Below, one piece after another: positions 17,380 through 26,227 of a stretch of 64,000 nt of DNA. This stretch comes from Paenibacillus sp. KS-LC4 (GTDB taxonomy: Bacteria > Bacillota > Bacilli > Paenibacillales > Paenibacillaceae): the NCBI RefSeq assembly GCF_036894955.1, contig NZ_CP145905.1:5181001-5245000 (forward strand), read 5' to 3'. Position numbers and translations under genes: made by a program. Each line of letters begins with the position of its first letter. Position 1 is the stretch's first letter. The notes beneath the pieces were generated by a model that saw only the letters and a list, made by a program, of their open reading frames with translations, was not told the DNA's origin and made no database searches.

Positions 17380-19292
17380 TGAATTTCTGCTATAGGCAAG
17401 CTTACGAACGCTTCCGTACCTACTCCTTTAATACTGTTAAAATAGATCCGACCGTTCATTACTTCAATAATGCGGAAGGTAACCATTAGCCCAAGCCCTG
17501 TACCTTTGGACTTATTAGAGAAATACGGCTCGCCTAGTCTTTCCAGCTCGCTCTCTTCCATCCCTACTCCATTATCGCTAATGCGAATAATGACGGTGGA
17601 ATCCTCCTGATAGGCGATAATGTCGATGCTGCCCTTTGTTGGCAGCGCTTCGATGCTATTTTTCACAATATTAATAATCGCTTGCTTGAACTTAGAGGAA
17701 TTACCACGCACATACAGCTCAAAATTCGACTCCACCCGCAGCTCTCCACCTTGAATCGTAGCAAGCGGAGATAGTATAGCTTCAATTTGCCCCAGCTCCT
17801 CCGCTATATTCAATATCGTCGTCATTTCAACCTGGGGCTTGGCAAAGGTCAAAAAGTCCGTAATGATGCTGGATGCGCGATCCAGCTCGTCGATAGCCAG
17901 CAGCATATAATTTTTATCCTTCTGATCGGCGGAGCGATGGCCAATTAACTGGAGAAAGCCGCGTGTCACCTGCAACGGATTGCGCACTTCATGTGCAACT
18001 GATGCGGCAAGCTGGCTAATGATTTCCATTTTCTCAGAACGCTGCAGCTCATTATTGAATACCTCCAGCTTACGGGAATACAGCAGCATTTGCTCATAAT
18101 TATTAATGATCCGGCGGATTAACACCACGATTAAAGAGAAAATGAAAAACAGCGTTCCCCATTTCCAATAAAACATTTCATAATCTGTGTGAGTAAAATA
18201 AATGACCAGCTCGGATACTACAGTTAGTGCAAACAGCGCAAAGCCTATAGAAATAATAATGCTTTCCCGATTTCGCTGCATACAATAAAACGCAAGCACC
18301 GAAATTAAGATGATGTTGCCAATTATCACGGACGAAGCGAAGATAAGTGGCACGATGCGCTCATAATAGTGCAGCACTCCTCCACCTAGCAGGATGCTCA
18401 ACAGCAGCCATGCGATGCTTCCGGTGGAGATGGCTAATTGGACACGCAAACAATATTTGAGTACCCGGCTTGTTCCCTTACTAATAATTTGCTCAAAAAA
18501 TAAAAAGATCCAGGTCATAATAAACGTCGAGGATATATCAAACAAATAATAATACACTCGACTGGATTTTCCGAAAAACGCATACAAATACGGAGAAATC
18601 GTCAACGTCATAATCCCAAGCGAGAGCATCAGGAGGCATAACGAATTCCAGCCTGGCCAATATATTTTATTCACAAACAGCATACATATAAGTAATGAAA
18701 TAGATACAAATACAAGCGTGCAGCCCAAAATGATATCCAGAATATTTTTCTGCAAATATTTAGAATTCATGCTTTGGAAATCGCCAAGCTTCACGCTACC
18801 GTCGATTCCTAGCGAGCTTGAATCTGCGTTGCCTTTTAAATAGATGTATATCGGCTTATTATAATAATGAGGAGACAGCTTCAGCAAAATATTGTTTGTC
18901 TCATAGCCGTAGTTGCGCTCATCCTCATATATAAGATAACCATCGTTAAATATACGAATTTGCTGCGCAAAGTTCACGTCAAGCATTATTCCAGGATTTT
19001 CCCACTTCAAATCTGGAACCTCAATCTTGATCCAGGCGGAGTTAAAGCCATCCGGCTTCGTAGTGACCCGATCATTTTCAGTTGACCAGATCCATCTATC
19101 ATTGTGCTCCTGATCCATCACATCTGCGAGCACCGGCTCCTGACTTGCCTCATCTAGCCATTGAATATACCACTGATCAATATGTGTTATTGGTGGAGGA
19201 GGAGGACTCGCAAAAGCCCGAGGAACCATTAAACAGATGGATAAAACGAAGAATAGTACGACGAACCTTGCGTATCTCAATACTTCTCTCAT
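17376..19292 (-). CDS. Orphan sensor histidine kinase with extracellular domain and seven membrane helices
   Basis: 638 aa. A signal peptide (1-29) precedes an extracytoplasmic beta-rich domain (about 30-180) resembling 7TMR-DISM receptors. Seven membrane segments follow at about 187-207, 215-237, 249-268, 287-304, 312-336, 345-366 and 376-394. The kinase core has the H-box LAASVAHEVRNPLQ (His434), N-box NIVKNSIEALP, and G-boxes ISDNGVGM and KGTGLGLMV. The H-box with RGFLQLI resembles Bacillus sporulation kinases. Start ATG has GAGGTGCAGGA upstream. No response regulator adjoins it. It converges on the precursor-peptide gene with a 51-bp gap and could be the receptor for it, or simply feed the Spo0A phosphorelay. 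Confidence 0.88.
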   Translation of the reverse strand: MREVLRYARFVVLFFVLSICLMVPRAFASPPPPPITHIDQWYIQWLDEASQEPVLADVMDQEHNDRWIWSTENDRVTTKPDGFNSAWIKIEVPDLKWENPGIMLDVNFAQQIRIFNDGYLIYEDERNYGYETNNILLKLSPHYYNKPIYIYLKGNADSSSLGIDGSVKLGDFQSMNSKYLQKNILDIILGCTLVFVSISLLICMLFVNKIYWPGWNSLCLLMLSLGIMTLTISPYLYAFFGKSSRVYYYLFDISSTFIMTWIFLFFEQIISKGTSRVLKYCLRVQLAISTGSIAWLLLSILLGGGVLHYYERIVPLIFASSVIIGNIILISVLAFYCMQRNRESIIISIGFALFALTVVSELVIYFTHTDYEMFYWKWGTLFFIFSLIVVLIRRIINNYEQMLLYSRKLEVFNNELQRSEKMEIISQLAASVAHEVRNPLQVTRGFLQLIGHRSADQKDKNYMLLAIDELDRASSIITDFLTFAKPQVEMTTILNIAEELGQIEAILSPLATIQGGELRVESNFELYVRGNSSKFKQAIINIVKNSIEALPTKGSIDIIAYQEDSTVIIRISDNGVGMEESELERLGEPYFSNKSKGTGLGLMVTFRIIEVMNGRIYFNSIKGVGTEAFVSLPIAEIQ

Positions 19293-19409
19293 TCCTGCAC
19301 CTCAAAGCCTCGAAGATTCATCACTAGCCCATTTCTCCTAAAGTATTCGACAATCTTTGATAGCATCCCTGCCTTTTTTACCTATTGGCAAAAAAATTAT
19401 ATAACACAA

Positions 19410-19436
19410 AAAAAGAGCAGACAAGCCGCTCTTTTT
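19410..19436. terminator. Intrinsic terminator of the sigB-rsbK-rsbM transcript
   Basis: AAAAAGAGC (19410-19418) pairs with GCTCTTTTT (19428-19436). It lies just past the rsbM stop. Confidence 0.8.
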
Positions 19437-19446
19437 ATCATATAGC

Positions 19447-20289
19447 TTAGGTTACGTCATCTCCGCTTAATGTTGGTTTGCGATAGATTCGCTCATTCGG
19501 GTTAAATTCGACATATTTAAAATGCTTATCGAGCTGGACAATGGACTCCTTATTACCTAAACCGAGAAACCCCTCCACCGCCAAACTGCTGTAAAACAGC
19601 TTATGGACTTGCAGTTGCAAGGTCGTATCGAAATAAATCATCACATTACGGCAAAGAATGAGATGAAATTCATTAAACGAGCCGTCCGTCACCAAGTTGT
19701 GCTGGGCGAACATAATATTATCGCGCAGCTCAGGCAAAAAATAAGCATATTGATGATCCGTTTGATAATATTCGGAAAATGCGCTTATTCCGCCTGCTTC
19801 CATATAATTTTTCGTATAGATTTGCATTTGCTTGAGCGGGTAAGCACCTCGCCGGCACTTTTCAATCGCGCTCTCACTCATATCGGTCGCATATATTTTG
19901 CTATGCTGGGTGAGGCCCTCCTCTTTGAGCAAAATAGCCATAGAATAAACCTCTTCGCCTGTCGCACAGCCAGCATGCCAAATTCTTATTTCCGGAAGTC
20001 CTCGCAAATAAGGGATCACCTCTTGCCGCAGGGCACGAAAAAAACCAGGGTCCCGAAACATCTCGGTCACTCTAATAGAGAAATCATGCAGCACCTTATC
20101 CAGCATGTCTTTATCACGAAGCACTTGTTCAAGCAGTCTTGTAATCGTAGGGATTCCTTCAATACGCAACCGATTTTGAATCCGGCGCATGAGCGACGAA
20201 CGAATATAATGCCGAAAGTCAAATCCATAATAACGGTAGATGCCTTCTAAAAATAATTCTAGCTCTACGTTTTCCACTTCTTGATTCAT
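19447..20289 (-). CDS. rsbM: CheR-type methyltransferase, RsbM-like
   Basis: 280 aa from the ATG at 20289. CheR N-terminal helices are followed by VTEMFRDPGFFRAL (the R-D/N motif of CheR), the SAM motif IWHAGCATGEEVYSMAILL and the C-terminal LILCRNVMIYFD. It should transfer methyl groups to glutamate side chains of a sensor. Its ATG overlaps the rsbK stop (ATGA, 4 bp) with AGGAGGGTCG as ribosome site, so the two are translationally coupled. In B. cereus, RsbM methylates and restrains the RsbK kinase; the same neighbour pair here supports that role. No chemotaxis operon is nearby. Confidence 0.88.
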   Translation of the reverse strand: MNQEVENVELELFLEGIYRYYGFDFRHYIRSSLMRRIQNRLRIEGIPTITRLLEQVLRDKDMLDKVLHDFSIRVTEMFRDPGFFRALRQEVIPYLRGLPEIRIWHAGCATGEEVYSMAILLKEEGLTQHSKIYATDMSESAIEKCRRGAYPLKQMQIYTKNYMEAGGISAFSEYYQTDHQYAYFLPELRDNIMFAQHNLVTDGSFNEFHLILCRNVMIYFDTTLQLQVHKLFYSSLAVEGFLGLGNKESIVQLDKHFKYVEFNPNERIYRKPTLSGDDVT

Positions 20290-23081
20290 CGACCCTCCTG
20301 CTTCGTCATCCATACGCGGAGCAGCGAGTAAAGCTGCTCCATTTGGAGCGGCTTACTAATGTAATCCGAGGCGCCCGCCTGCATGCAGCGCTCCCGATCA
20401 TTCCTCATCGCTTTGGCCGTGAGTGCAATAATCGGCAGCTCCTTCAGCAATGGATTGCTGCGAATACTGCGTATAGCTTCCAATCCGTCCATAACCGGCA
20501 TCATAATATCCATAAGAATAATATCAAAGTCAGGCTGATGATTCAAAAGCTCCACGCCGATCTTGCCATTGCTCGCTGATTCCACAATAACTCCTTTACT
20601 GGTAAGGGCCGTCTTAAGCGCAAATACATTGCGATCATCGTCATCAACGAGCAGCAGCCGCTTTCCTTCAAATAGCCGCGTATCCTCTATATGAGCTTTA
20701 CGCTGTGCCTTCTCTTCCTCGCTAAGCTCTTCATCATCCTGTTGCTTAGCATCTCCTCCAGCATCATCAGATGCAAGCCATATTACGGTATTCGCACCAG
20801 CCGCCGACTGGTCTCGACTATTCAGCATCTCCTGACTGAACGCCACGAATTCTTCACTTAAGCTTGGTAAAAACAACGTAAAGGTACTTCCCTCGCCCTC
20901 CACGCTCTCAAGCTGCAACCTGCCTCCTAGCAGGCGGGTAAATTCACGGCAGATGGATAAGCCTAAGCCCGTACCGCCATATTGGCGGTTCGTTGTGCCA
21001 TCCGCTTGCTGGAATGCTTCGAATATAATGGCTTGCTTGTCTGGCGAAATGCCAATGCCGCTGTCGGTTACCGAAATCGCAATCATCGTATCTGATGGAG
21101 CCTCGCCATTATAAAGCTCTACTATTTTTGATTGTGCAACTGGAGAAATGCTGAGGTGCACGTAACCTCTATCTGTAAACTTAAACGCGTTGGACAGCAG
21201 ATTTTTTAATATATGCTGTAAGCGGTGACCGTCCGTCGATATAATAGGCGGCGCTTGCTCATCGAAGCCCGTAACGAAGGAGAGCTGCTTTTTCTCGGCT
21301 ACAGGATCGAATAGCTGGCGCATCAACATTGGAATCTCAGTCATATTCACTTCGTCAATCGTTACTTCAAGCTTACCGGCTTCAATTTTCGATAAATCCA
21401 AAATATCGTCGATCAGGCTGAGCAAATCCTTGCCTGCCGAATGGATGACGTGGGAATAATGCTGTTCTTCCTCCGTCATCGTCTTATTTTCATTCTCATA
21501 AAGCATCTGCGACAAAATTAAAATGCTGTTAAGCGGCGTACGCAGCTCGTGCGACATATTGGCCAGAAAATCAGTCTTGTACTGCGAGCTCTGGATAAGC
21601 TTCTCGGAATACTCCTCAAGCTCATGCTTCGTCTGCTCCAGCTGACTGTTGCGCTGCTCTGCCAAGTCCCGCTGCTCCTGCAAATAATCGTTCGTCAGGC
21701 GCAGCTGCTCCTGCTGCATTTGCATTTCTTCAGACTGTGCCTGTAATTCCTCAGACTGCGCCTGAAGCTCCTCGGTCAGCATTTGTGATTCATTAAGCAG
21801 ACGCTCGATTTCCATACGTCCTATGACACTGTTTATAGCTACGCCAAGGCTTTCCTGCAACGCTTTAATAAGGGTAAGATGCTTGTCATCGAAGCTTCCT
21901 AAAGAGGCAAATTCCACAACCGCCAGAACTTTGCCCTCAAAGAAAACCGGAGCCACCAGCAAGCTTCGAGGAGAAGCCTCCCCTAAGGAAGAGCGGACTT
22001 TAACGTATCCCATCGGCAAATCTGTCAAATGATAAAGCCGTTTGTCAACGACACATTGACCAGCAATTCCTTCTCCGGGCTTGAAGCTTACTGCCGCTTC
22101 TATAGCATGATCGTGCCCGGCAAAAGAAGCCGTCTTCACATAGGTGGATACGCCATTTTGTACATGGCGCAAATAAATAGCGCTATAAGTAGCATCAACC
22201 ATCGGCGTTACTTGATAAACAAACGCTTCGGACAAATCAGCAATATGCTTAAAGCCCTGATACATATCCGCTACCTCCACGGTCCGCTTCTGTACCCAGC
22301 TTTCTTCATTGACGTTGTCCAGCAATTCATTCGTCGCCTCGGCTAACTCGCGAATTTCATCCTTCGTATTTACGCGAATCCGCTCATTAATATCACCTTC
22401 TGAAGCGATGATGCTGCGAATCGTATGTTTGACATCCTTAATCGTACGAACAATGGCACCTGAGACGAATATAGCAGCAGCAATCGCGCTTATCGTCACT
22501 AAAGCAAAGGCAATAAACAGCACATTTTGCAAATTGCGATTATTTTGTGAGAGTGCCTCCACTCTTAGCTTCGTTAGCTCCTTCTCCGAAGTGCGAAGCT
22601 GATCCAACTGGGTACGCACCTTTTCTACAATTTCCTTGCCCAGATCGCTCGCATAATAGGTCCGGATCGCATCCATCTTGTTTTCTTTACGCAGTTGAAC
22701 GACGGGCTCCCCCGCAAACTTGCCCCATTGCTCAATATTAGCTTTAATTTCCTCTAAATTCGCCTGTTGGCCAGGATTATCATCCAACAGCTCATGCAGT
22801 TTACTGTAATTGCTTCCCCATGCTAAATTAGCATCATTGTAAGGAACTAAATACTTCTCGTCACCACTGATAACGTAACCCCGCTGCCCATTTTGCATAT
22901 CAAGCATATTAATTTCAAGCTGATCAACCATTTCGTGAACGGTAATATCGTGATCCGCTATGAAATTGATTTCGCTCTGCAAAGCATTTATACGCACAAC
23001 AATAATACCAATAGCAACTGCTAAACATAATAGAATGCTAAGATAGCCTAATAAAATTTTCGCTCTTATTGTAAAGCGCAT
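20286..23081 (-). CDS. rsbK: Hybrid sensor histidine kinase, RsbK-like
   Basis: 931 aa. Order: TM1 (10-29), CHASE3-type extracellular domain (about 35-180, with QNGQRGYVISGDEKYL), TM2 (187-208), HAMP (210-262), GAF (about 270-420), a coiled coil with repeated EELQAQS heptads (422-500), HisKA with FLANMSHELRTPLNS (His511), HATPase (about 600-735, with GGTGLGLSICREF) and a C-terminal receiver (about 805-925, LMDIMMPVMDG). In B. cereus RsbK phosphorylates RsbY to switch on SigB; location in the sigB operon supports the same job. The glutamate-rich coiled coil is a plausible methylation target for RsbM. No close Shine-Dalgarno is seen at the ATG. Confidence 0.9.
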   Translation of the reverse strand: MRFTIRAKILLGYLSILLCLAVAIGIIVVRINALQSEINFIADHDITVHEMVDQLEINMLDMQNGQRGYVISGDEKYLVPYNDANLAWGSNYSKLHELLDDNPGQQANLEEIKANIEQWGKFAGEPVVQLRKENKMDAIRTYYASDLGKEIVEKVRTQLDQLRTSEKELTKLRVEALSQNNRNLQNVLFIAFALVTISAIAAAIFVSGAIVRTIKDVKHTIRSIIASEGDINERIRVNTKDEIRELAEATNELLDNVNEESWVQKRTVEVADMYQGFKHIADLSEAFVYQVTPMVDATYSAIYLRHVQNGVSTYVKTASFAGHDHAIEAAVSFKPGEGIAGQCVVDKRLYHLTDLPMGYVKVRSSLGEASPRSLLVAPVFFEGKVLAVVEFASLGSFDDKHLTLIKALQESLGVAINSVIGRMEIERLLNESQMLTEELQAQSEELQAQSEEMQMQQEQLRLTNDYLQEQRDLAEQRNSQLEQTKHELEEYSEKLIQSSQYKTDFLANMSHELRTPLNSILILSQMLYENENKTMTEEEQHYSHVIHSAGKDLLSLIDDILDLSKIEAGKLEVTIDEVNMTEIPMLMRQLFDPVAEKKQLSFVTGFDEQAPPIISTDGHRLQHILKNLLSNAFKFTDRGYVHLSISPVAQSKIVELYNGEAPSDTMIAISVTDSGIGISPDKQAIIFEAFQQADGTTNRQYGGTGLGLSICREFTRLLGGRLQLESVEGEGSTFTLFLPSLSEEFVAFSQEMLNSRDQSAAGANTVIWLASDDAGGDAKQQDDEELSEEEKAQRKAHIEDTRLFEGKRLLLVDDDDRNVFALKTALTSKGVIVESASNGKIGVELLNHQPDFDIILMDIMMPVMDGLEAIRSIRSNPLLKELPIIALTAKAMRNDRERCMQAGASDYISKPLQMEQLYSLLRVWMTKQEGR

Positions 23082-23177
23082 CGAACGCCAAATAAGTCAT
23101 TCCTCCATTCCAACCATACTTATAACTCTATCATCCTTGCTTAGAGTATGGCAAGAAAAGAGGCATCTCAGATAAAC

Positions 23178-23930
23178 TTACAGCCATGCCCGCAGCTTCT
23201 CAATCGCACGCTTCTGAATCCGTGAAACACTCATTTGCGAGACTCCCAGCTTGTCGGCTATCATGCGCTGCGACTGGCCTTCCTGATAGATTAAATGGAT
23301 AACGGTCTGTTCTTCTTCCTTGAGGCTTTTCATCGCTTCCCCTATATCCAGCCTCATATCAAGCGCTTTAAATTCATCAGACGGATTAGCAATGAGGTCA
23401 CCAATTGAAGCACCATCCCCTTCGCTGGTGAGCGGCGTATCCAGTGACGTATAATGGTAATAATCACGTCCTGCCAAAATTTCAATCGTCTCTTCCTGCG
23501 TAAGCTCCAGATGGGCCGCGATTTCCTCCACCTTCGGCGAGCGTTCCAGCTTGACCGTCAATTCATCAATCGCATGCTGAAGCATGCTGCCCTTTTCCTT
23601 AACACGTCTAGGCACCTGAATATACCAGGAGCGGTCACGCAAATAATTTTTTAAATTTCCGATGACGCTTTTCATCGCATAACCTTCAAACGGAATACCA
23701 ATTGAAGGATCATATTGTTTAAATAGCCGCAGCAGCGACATTTGTCCTACCTGAAATAAATCCTCATATAAGTCAGGACGGCTGCGTGACATTTTGCCAG
23801 CAGCCATGCGAACGATATCCTCATAATGCAACAGAAGCGCAGTAGCCGCTTCATTACAGCCTTCCTCTCGGTAGGTATGCATATAAGCGGCAATTTCACT
23901 TGGTGCTTTGGAGGAGGGTTTTATGCTCAT
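23178..23930 (-). CDS. sigB: RNA polymerase sigma factor SigB
   Basis: 250 aa, the usual length for SigB/SigF/SigG. Region 2 contains YEDLFQVGQMSLLRLFKQYD and GIPFEGYAMKSVIGNLKNYLRD; region 4 ends VIHLIYQEGQSQRMIADKLGVSQMSVSRIQKRA in two adjoining motifs. The DRSWYIQVPRRVKE segment is region 2-3. SigB directs the general stress regulon. The ATG overlaps the rsbW stop (ATGA), giving coupled synthesis of sigma and anti-sigma. SigF-type is excluded by the RsbV/RsbK/RsbM context. Confidence 0.92.
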   Translation of the reverse strand: MSIKPSSKAPSEIAAYMHTYREEGCNEAATALLLHYEDIVRMAAGKMSRSRPDLYEDLFQVGQMSLLRLFKQYDPSIGIPFEGYAMKSVIGNLKNYLRDRSWYIQVPRRVKEKGSMLQHAIDELTVKLERSPKVEEIAAHLELTQEETIEILAGRDYYHYTSLDTPLTSEGDGASIGDLIANPSDEFKALDMRLDIGEAMKSLKEEEQTVIHLIYQEGQSQRMIADKLGVSQMSVSRIQKRAIEKLRAWL

Positions 23931-24379
23931 GCCATTTCCTCTTTTCTGCCAAGCAGCTTGGTAAGAATGACCTCCGTACCGCTAGTCGTATTCACTTCCA
24001 CATGATCCATAAGCTCCTGCATCATATACAGACCAAGTCCGCCGATTGGGGCATCGCTTAATCTCGTGGAGTGAAGCGCACCCGCTGTTCGATTAACAGC
24101 CTGTTCATAATTGAAGCTTGTGCCATTATCACGAATGCAAATTTTAAGTCCATCACACTGCTGTTCAAAATTCACATGTAGCTCGCCCGAGCCTACATGC
24201 TCATAGCCATGTATAATCGCGTTATTACACGCCTCGCCCACTGCTACCTTCATATCTTCAATTTGCTCATATTCGAAGCCTAACTTAACGGCGAGACCGT
24301 AAAGAGTCAATCTAACAATATCGAGATAATCTGCCTCCGCTGGAATTGTCAATTGCACCGATGTTTTCATATCAGCCAT
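23927..24379 (-). CDS. rsbW: Anti-sigma-B factor / serine kinase RsbW
   Basis: 150 aa GHKL-family kinase. The N-box GEACNNAIIHGYEH and the G-box GGLGLYMMQELMDHVE are both intact. RsbW binds and blocks SigB, and phosphorylates RsbV. It overlaps sigB by four bases and starts with AAAGGAAAGA upstream, so it is the probable direct partner of SigB. A second RsbW-like gene lies at 25129-25599. Confidence 0.92.
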   Translation of the reverse strand: MADMKTSVQLTIPAEADYLDIVRLTLYGLAVKLGFEYEQIEDMKVAVGEACNNAIIHGYEHVGSGELHVNFEQQCDGLKICIRDNGTSFNYEQAVNRTAGALHSTRLSDAPIGGLGLYMMQELMDHVEVNTTSGTEVILTKLLGRKEEMA

Positions 24380-24436
24380 TCTTTCCTTTCTACTGTAAGA
24401 TGTAAAGCAACGCCTATCATGCTGCTAACGGTTTGT

Positions 24437-24982
24437 TTAATGTCTGCTTGAAGCCGTATGATGCGTAGCCGCTGGCCCAGCTGCATTTTCTGAGGCTCCC
24501 GTTCCAGACTTGCGCTCTGCGAGCATATGCAGCACTTTCGCAGCTAGCGTTGCTCCTTGTGCAAGCAGCTCTGTCTTTGTAGTATTTACTGCCGCTTTAG
24601 GTCGCGCTGCTTCCGCTTCGGCTTGTGCAACAGCTCTTTCCTTCCGCAGCTTCTGCCCTGACTTCACAGAAGAAATGAGTGCAACCGCCGATTCCTTAAC
24701 TGCCGAGGTCGCCTCCTGAACGACATGACCTACATTATCAAGCGAGCCGAATAACGCATCCAGCGATTTGAGCTTCATATTTACATCATCAGCAACAGAG
24801 TTCGTCGTTTGAACGACGCTTTTCACCTCTGTGCCGATTGCCGATATTTCATGCTTCACCTCGACTAAAGTTACCCTCATCTCATCGAGTGAATACTTAA
24901 GTGATCTAAGCGCCTCTATCACATAATAAACGAGTATGGCGAAAGCAATTGCTGCAATCAAAACCCCTATCTCCCATAGCAT
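24437..24982 (-). CDS. DUF948 (YtxG-like) general stress membrane protein
   Basis: 181 aa from the second ATG (24982), which is better spaced from AAGGGGG than the ATG at 24988. One N-terminal membrane helix (about 3-23) is followed by a long amphipathic coiled coil (DEMRVTLVEVKHEISAIGTE ... VVQEATSAVKESAVALI) and an Ala-rich tail. DUF948 proteins such as B. subtilis YtxG are SigB-dependent. It starts about 32 nt after a SigB-type promoter and leads the rsbW-sigB genes. Confidence 0.82.
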   Translation of the reverse strand: MLWEIGVLIAAIAFAILVYYVIEALRSLKYSLDEMRVTLVEVKHEISAIGTEVKSVVQTTNSVADDVNMKLKSLDALFGSLDNVGHVVQEATSAVKESAVALISSVKSGQKLRKERAVAQAEAEAARPKAAVNTTKTELLAQGATLAAKVLHMLAERKSGTGASENAAGPAATHHTASSRH

Positions 24983-25027
24983 AAGCATAGCCCCCTTACT
25001 TTCCTTGTGCCTCTTGTTACGTTTAAG

Positions 25028-25053
25028 TTACCCTGCTACCCAAGGACTGAAAC
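25028..25053 (-). promoter_or_regulatory. SigB-type promoter ahead of DUF948-rsbW-sigB
   Basis: On the minus strand GTTTCA (25053-25048), 14-nt spacer, GGGTAA (25033-25028) closely matches the SigB consensus GTTTAA-N12-14-GGGTAT. It would place the start site about 30 nt before the DUF948 gene and makes sigB autoregulated. Confidence 0.7.
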
Positions 25054-25067
25054 AGCAGCCGGCTAGC

Positions 25068-25123
25068 CATATAAAAAAAACAAAACCACGACTTGCCGGG
25101 ACGTCCCATGCCTTGTCGTGGTT
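25068..25123 (-). terminator. Intrinsic terminator after rsbV-rsbW2
   Basis: On the minus strand AACCACGAC ... GTCGTGGTT (25123-25084) is followed by TTGTTTTTTTTATATGG. It splits the stress locus into two transcripts. Confidence 0.8.
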
Positions 25124-25128
25124 ATGTG

Positions 25129-25599
25129 TTATTGCAGCGGCAGAAGACGCTTGGTCATGACAACCTGCGTGCTTTCTGCGGAATGGATATTAACTTCATC
25201 CATTAATGCCTGCATTAAATACAAGCCAAGTCCACCAACTTCCAAACCGCTTGCGTCTTCACCTTCAAGCGGCCCTGCCTTTTCCATATAATCGCCAGCT
25301 TCAAAGCCTGCTCCGCTGTTCGTAATTTTAATCGTCAAATGATCTGGCAGCACTTCAAATTCAACTTTAATTTGAAGCTCATCCTCCGCTGCCTGATCGG
25401 CATGAGCCACTTCCCGCTCATCTGCTTGATCTGGCGCATAATGCAAAACAGCGTTATTGCAAGCTTCCCCAACAGCAACCTTCATATCCTCGATATCCTC
25501 GAACGAAAAACCCATTTTAGAAGCAATACCGTATAGGCTAAGCCTGACGATATCTAAATATTGTGCGTCCGCCGGTATTTGCATCACAATACGCTTCAT
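25129..25599 (-). CDS. Second RsbW-like anti-sigma kinase
   Basis: 156 aa GHKL kinase with GEACNNAVLHYAPDQ (N-box) and GGLGLYLMQALMDEVN (G-box). It shares the same start-region pattern (IPADAQYLDIVRLSLYGIASKMGF) as the rsbW at 23927-24379, so the two are paralogues. It carries a distinctive acidic insert (about residues 53-75, DEREVAHADQAAEDE). It follows rsbV by two bases, and so may be the kinase that phosphorylates RsbV, while the sigB-linked copy binds SigB; this division of labour is inferred. Confidence 0.88.
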   Translation of the reverse strand: MKRIVMQIPADAQYLDIVRLSLYGIASKMGFSFEDIEDMKVAVGEACNNAVLHYAPDQADEREVAHADQAAEDELQIKVEFEVLPDHLTIKITNSGAGFEAGDYMEKAGPLEGEDASGLEVGGLGLYLMQALMDEVNIHSAESTQVVMTKRLLPLQ

Positions 25600-25601
25600 C
25601 C

Positions 25602-25928
25602 CTAGCTTACGGTCCCTTCGTTGATATAGCCTGAAATGCCGGTAATATCAAATAGCCGCTTAATGCTTCTTGGAATATTTTTAACGATAAATTCAGCTTT
25701 CTTCTCATCACGCGCTTTAATGACTGACACAACGATGCCAATACCTGTGCTATCAATATAAGCAAGACGCTCCGTATCAAGAATAAGCGTCTTATCCGTA
25801 CGGTTCACAACCGTTTCGAGCAGAGAGCGCAGCTCCGGTGCTGCGGCCAAATCAAGCTCACCGCCTACTTGTACAATTATCGCGCTATCCGTTTCATGAA
25901 TAACTGCCTGAAATTTGTTTAATGTCAT
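25602..25928 (-). CDS. rsbV: Anti-anti-sigma factor RsbV (STAS domain)
   Basis: 108 aa from the ATG at 25928 (TTGGGAGTG upstream); an upstream in-frame start at 25988 is less likely. The STAS fold is clear: IVQVGGELDLAAAPELRSLL, then LILDTERLAYIDSTGIGIVV with the phosphorylatable Ser in DSTGIG. Unphosphorylated RsbV binds RsbW and frees SigB. The RsbY-type phosphatase encoded upstream would reactivate it. Confidence 0.9.
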   Translation of the reverse strand: MTLNKFQAVIHETDSAIIVQVGGELDLAAAPELRSLLETVVNRTDKTLILDTERLAYIDSTGIGIVVSVIKARDEKKAEFIVKNIPRSIKRLFDITGISGYINEGTVS

Positions 25929-25985
25929 TGAACACACTCCCAAGGCAAATTTTAAGTAGATCATATCAATAACACCGTCACTGCA

Positions 25986-26027
25986 CAAGCGGAGAGCAGC
26001 CGATCTTCAAGATCGGCTGCCCGCTTG
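25986..26027 (-). promoter_or_regulatory. Long hairpin in the rsbY-rsbV gap
   Basis: GCAGCCGATCTT (25996-26007) and AAGATCGGCTGC (26009-26020) are exact inverted repeats with a one-base centre; the outer CAAGCGG (25986-25992) and CCGCTTG (26021-26027) extend the stem past a 3-base bulge. No U-run follows in either direction, so it is not a clear terminator. It lies 58 bases before the rsbV start and may protect or control the rsbV mRNA. Confidence 0.5.
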
Positions 26028-26227
26028 CCGCTCGCGGGATATAAGCGACTATTACAATTACCATGCCTACGTTTGCAATAATCTGAAAGGCAGCCAATCA
26101 TGCTGTTCATACAAATCCAGCATCTGCTGAAATAGTCAGATATGCTACTATTAAACCGTTTGGGAATGATTGAAACAGCCCGCGAGCCATGCTTTAAATT
26201 TTTTTATATTGTATCTCACTTATCCTT

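Noticed and set aside
19603..20250. 215-codon plus-strand frame opposite rsbM
   Set aside because: Shadow of the CheR-type gene; basic, Cys/His-rich nonsense composition with no ribosome site.
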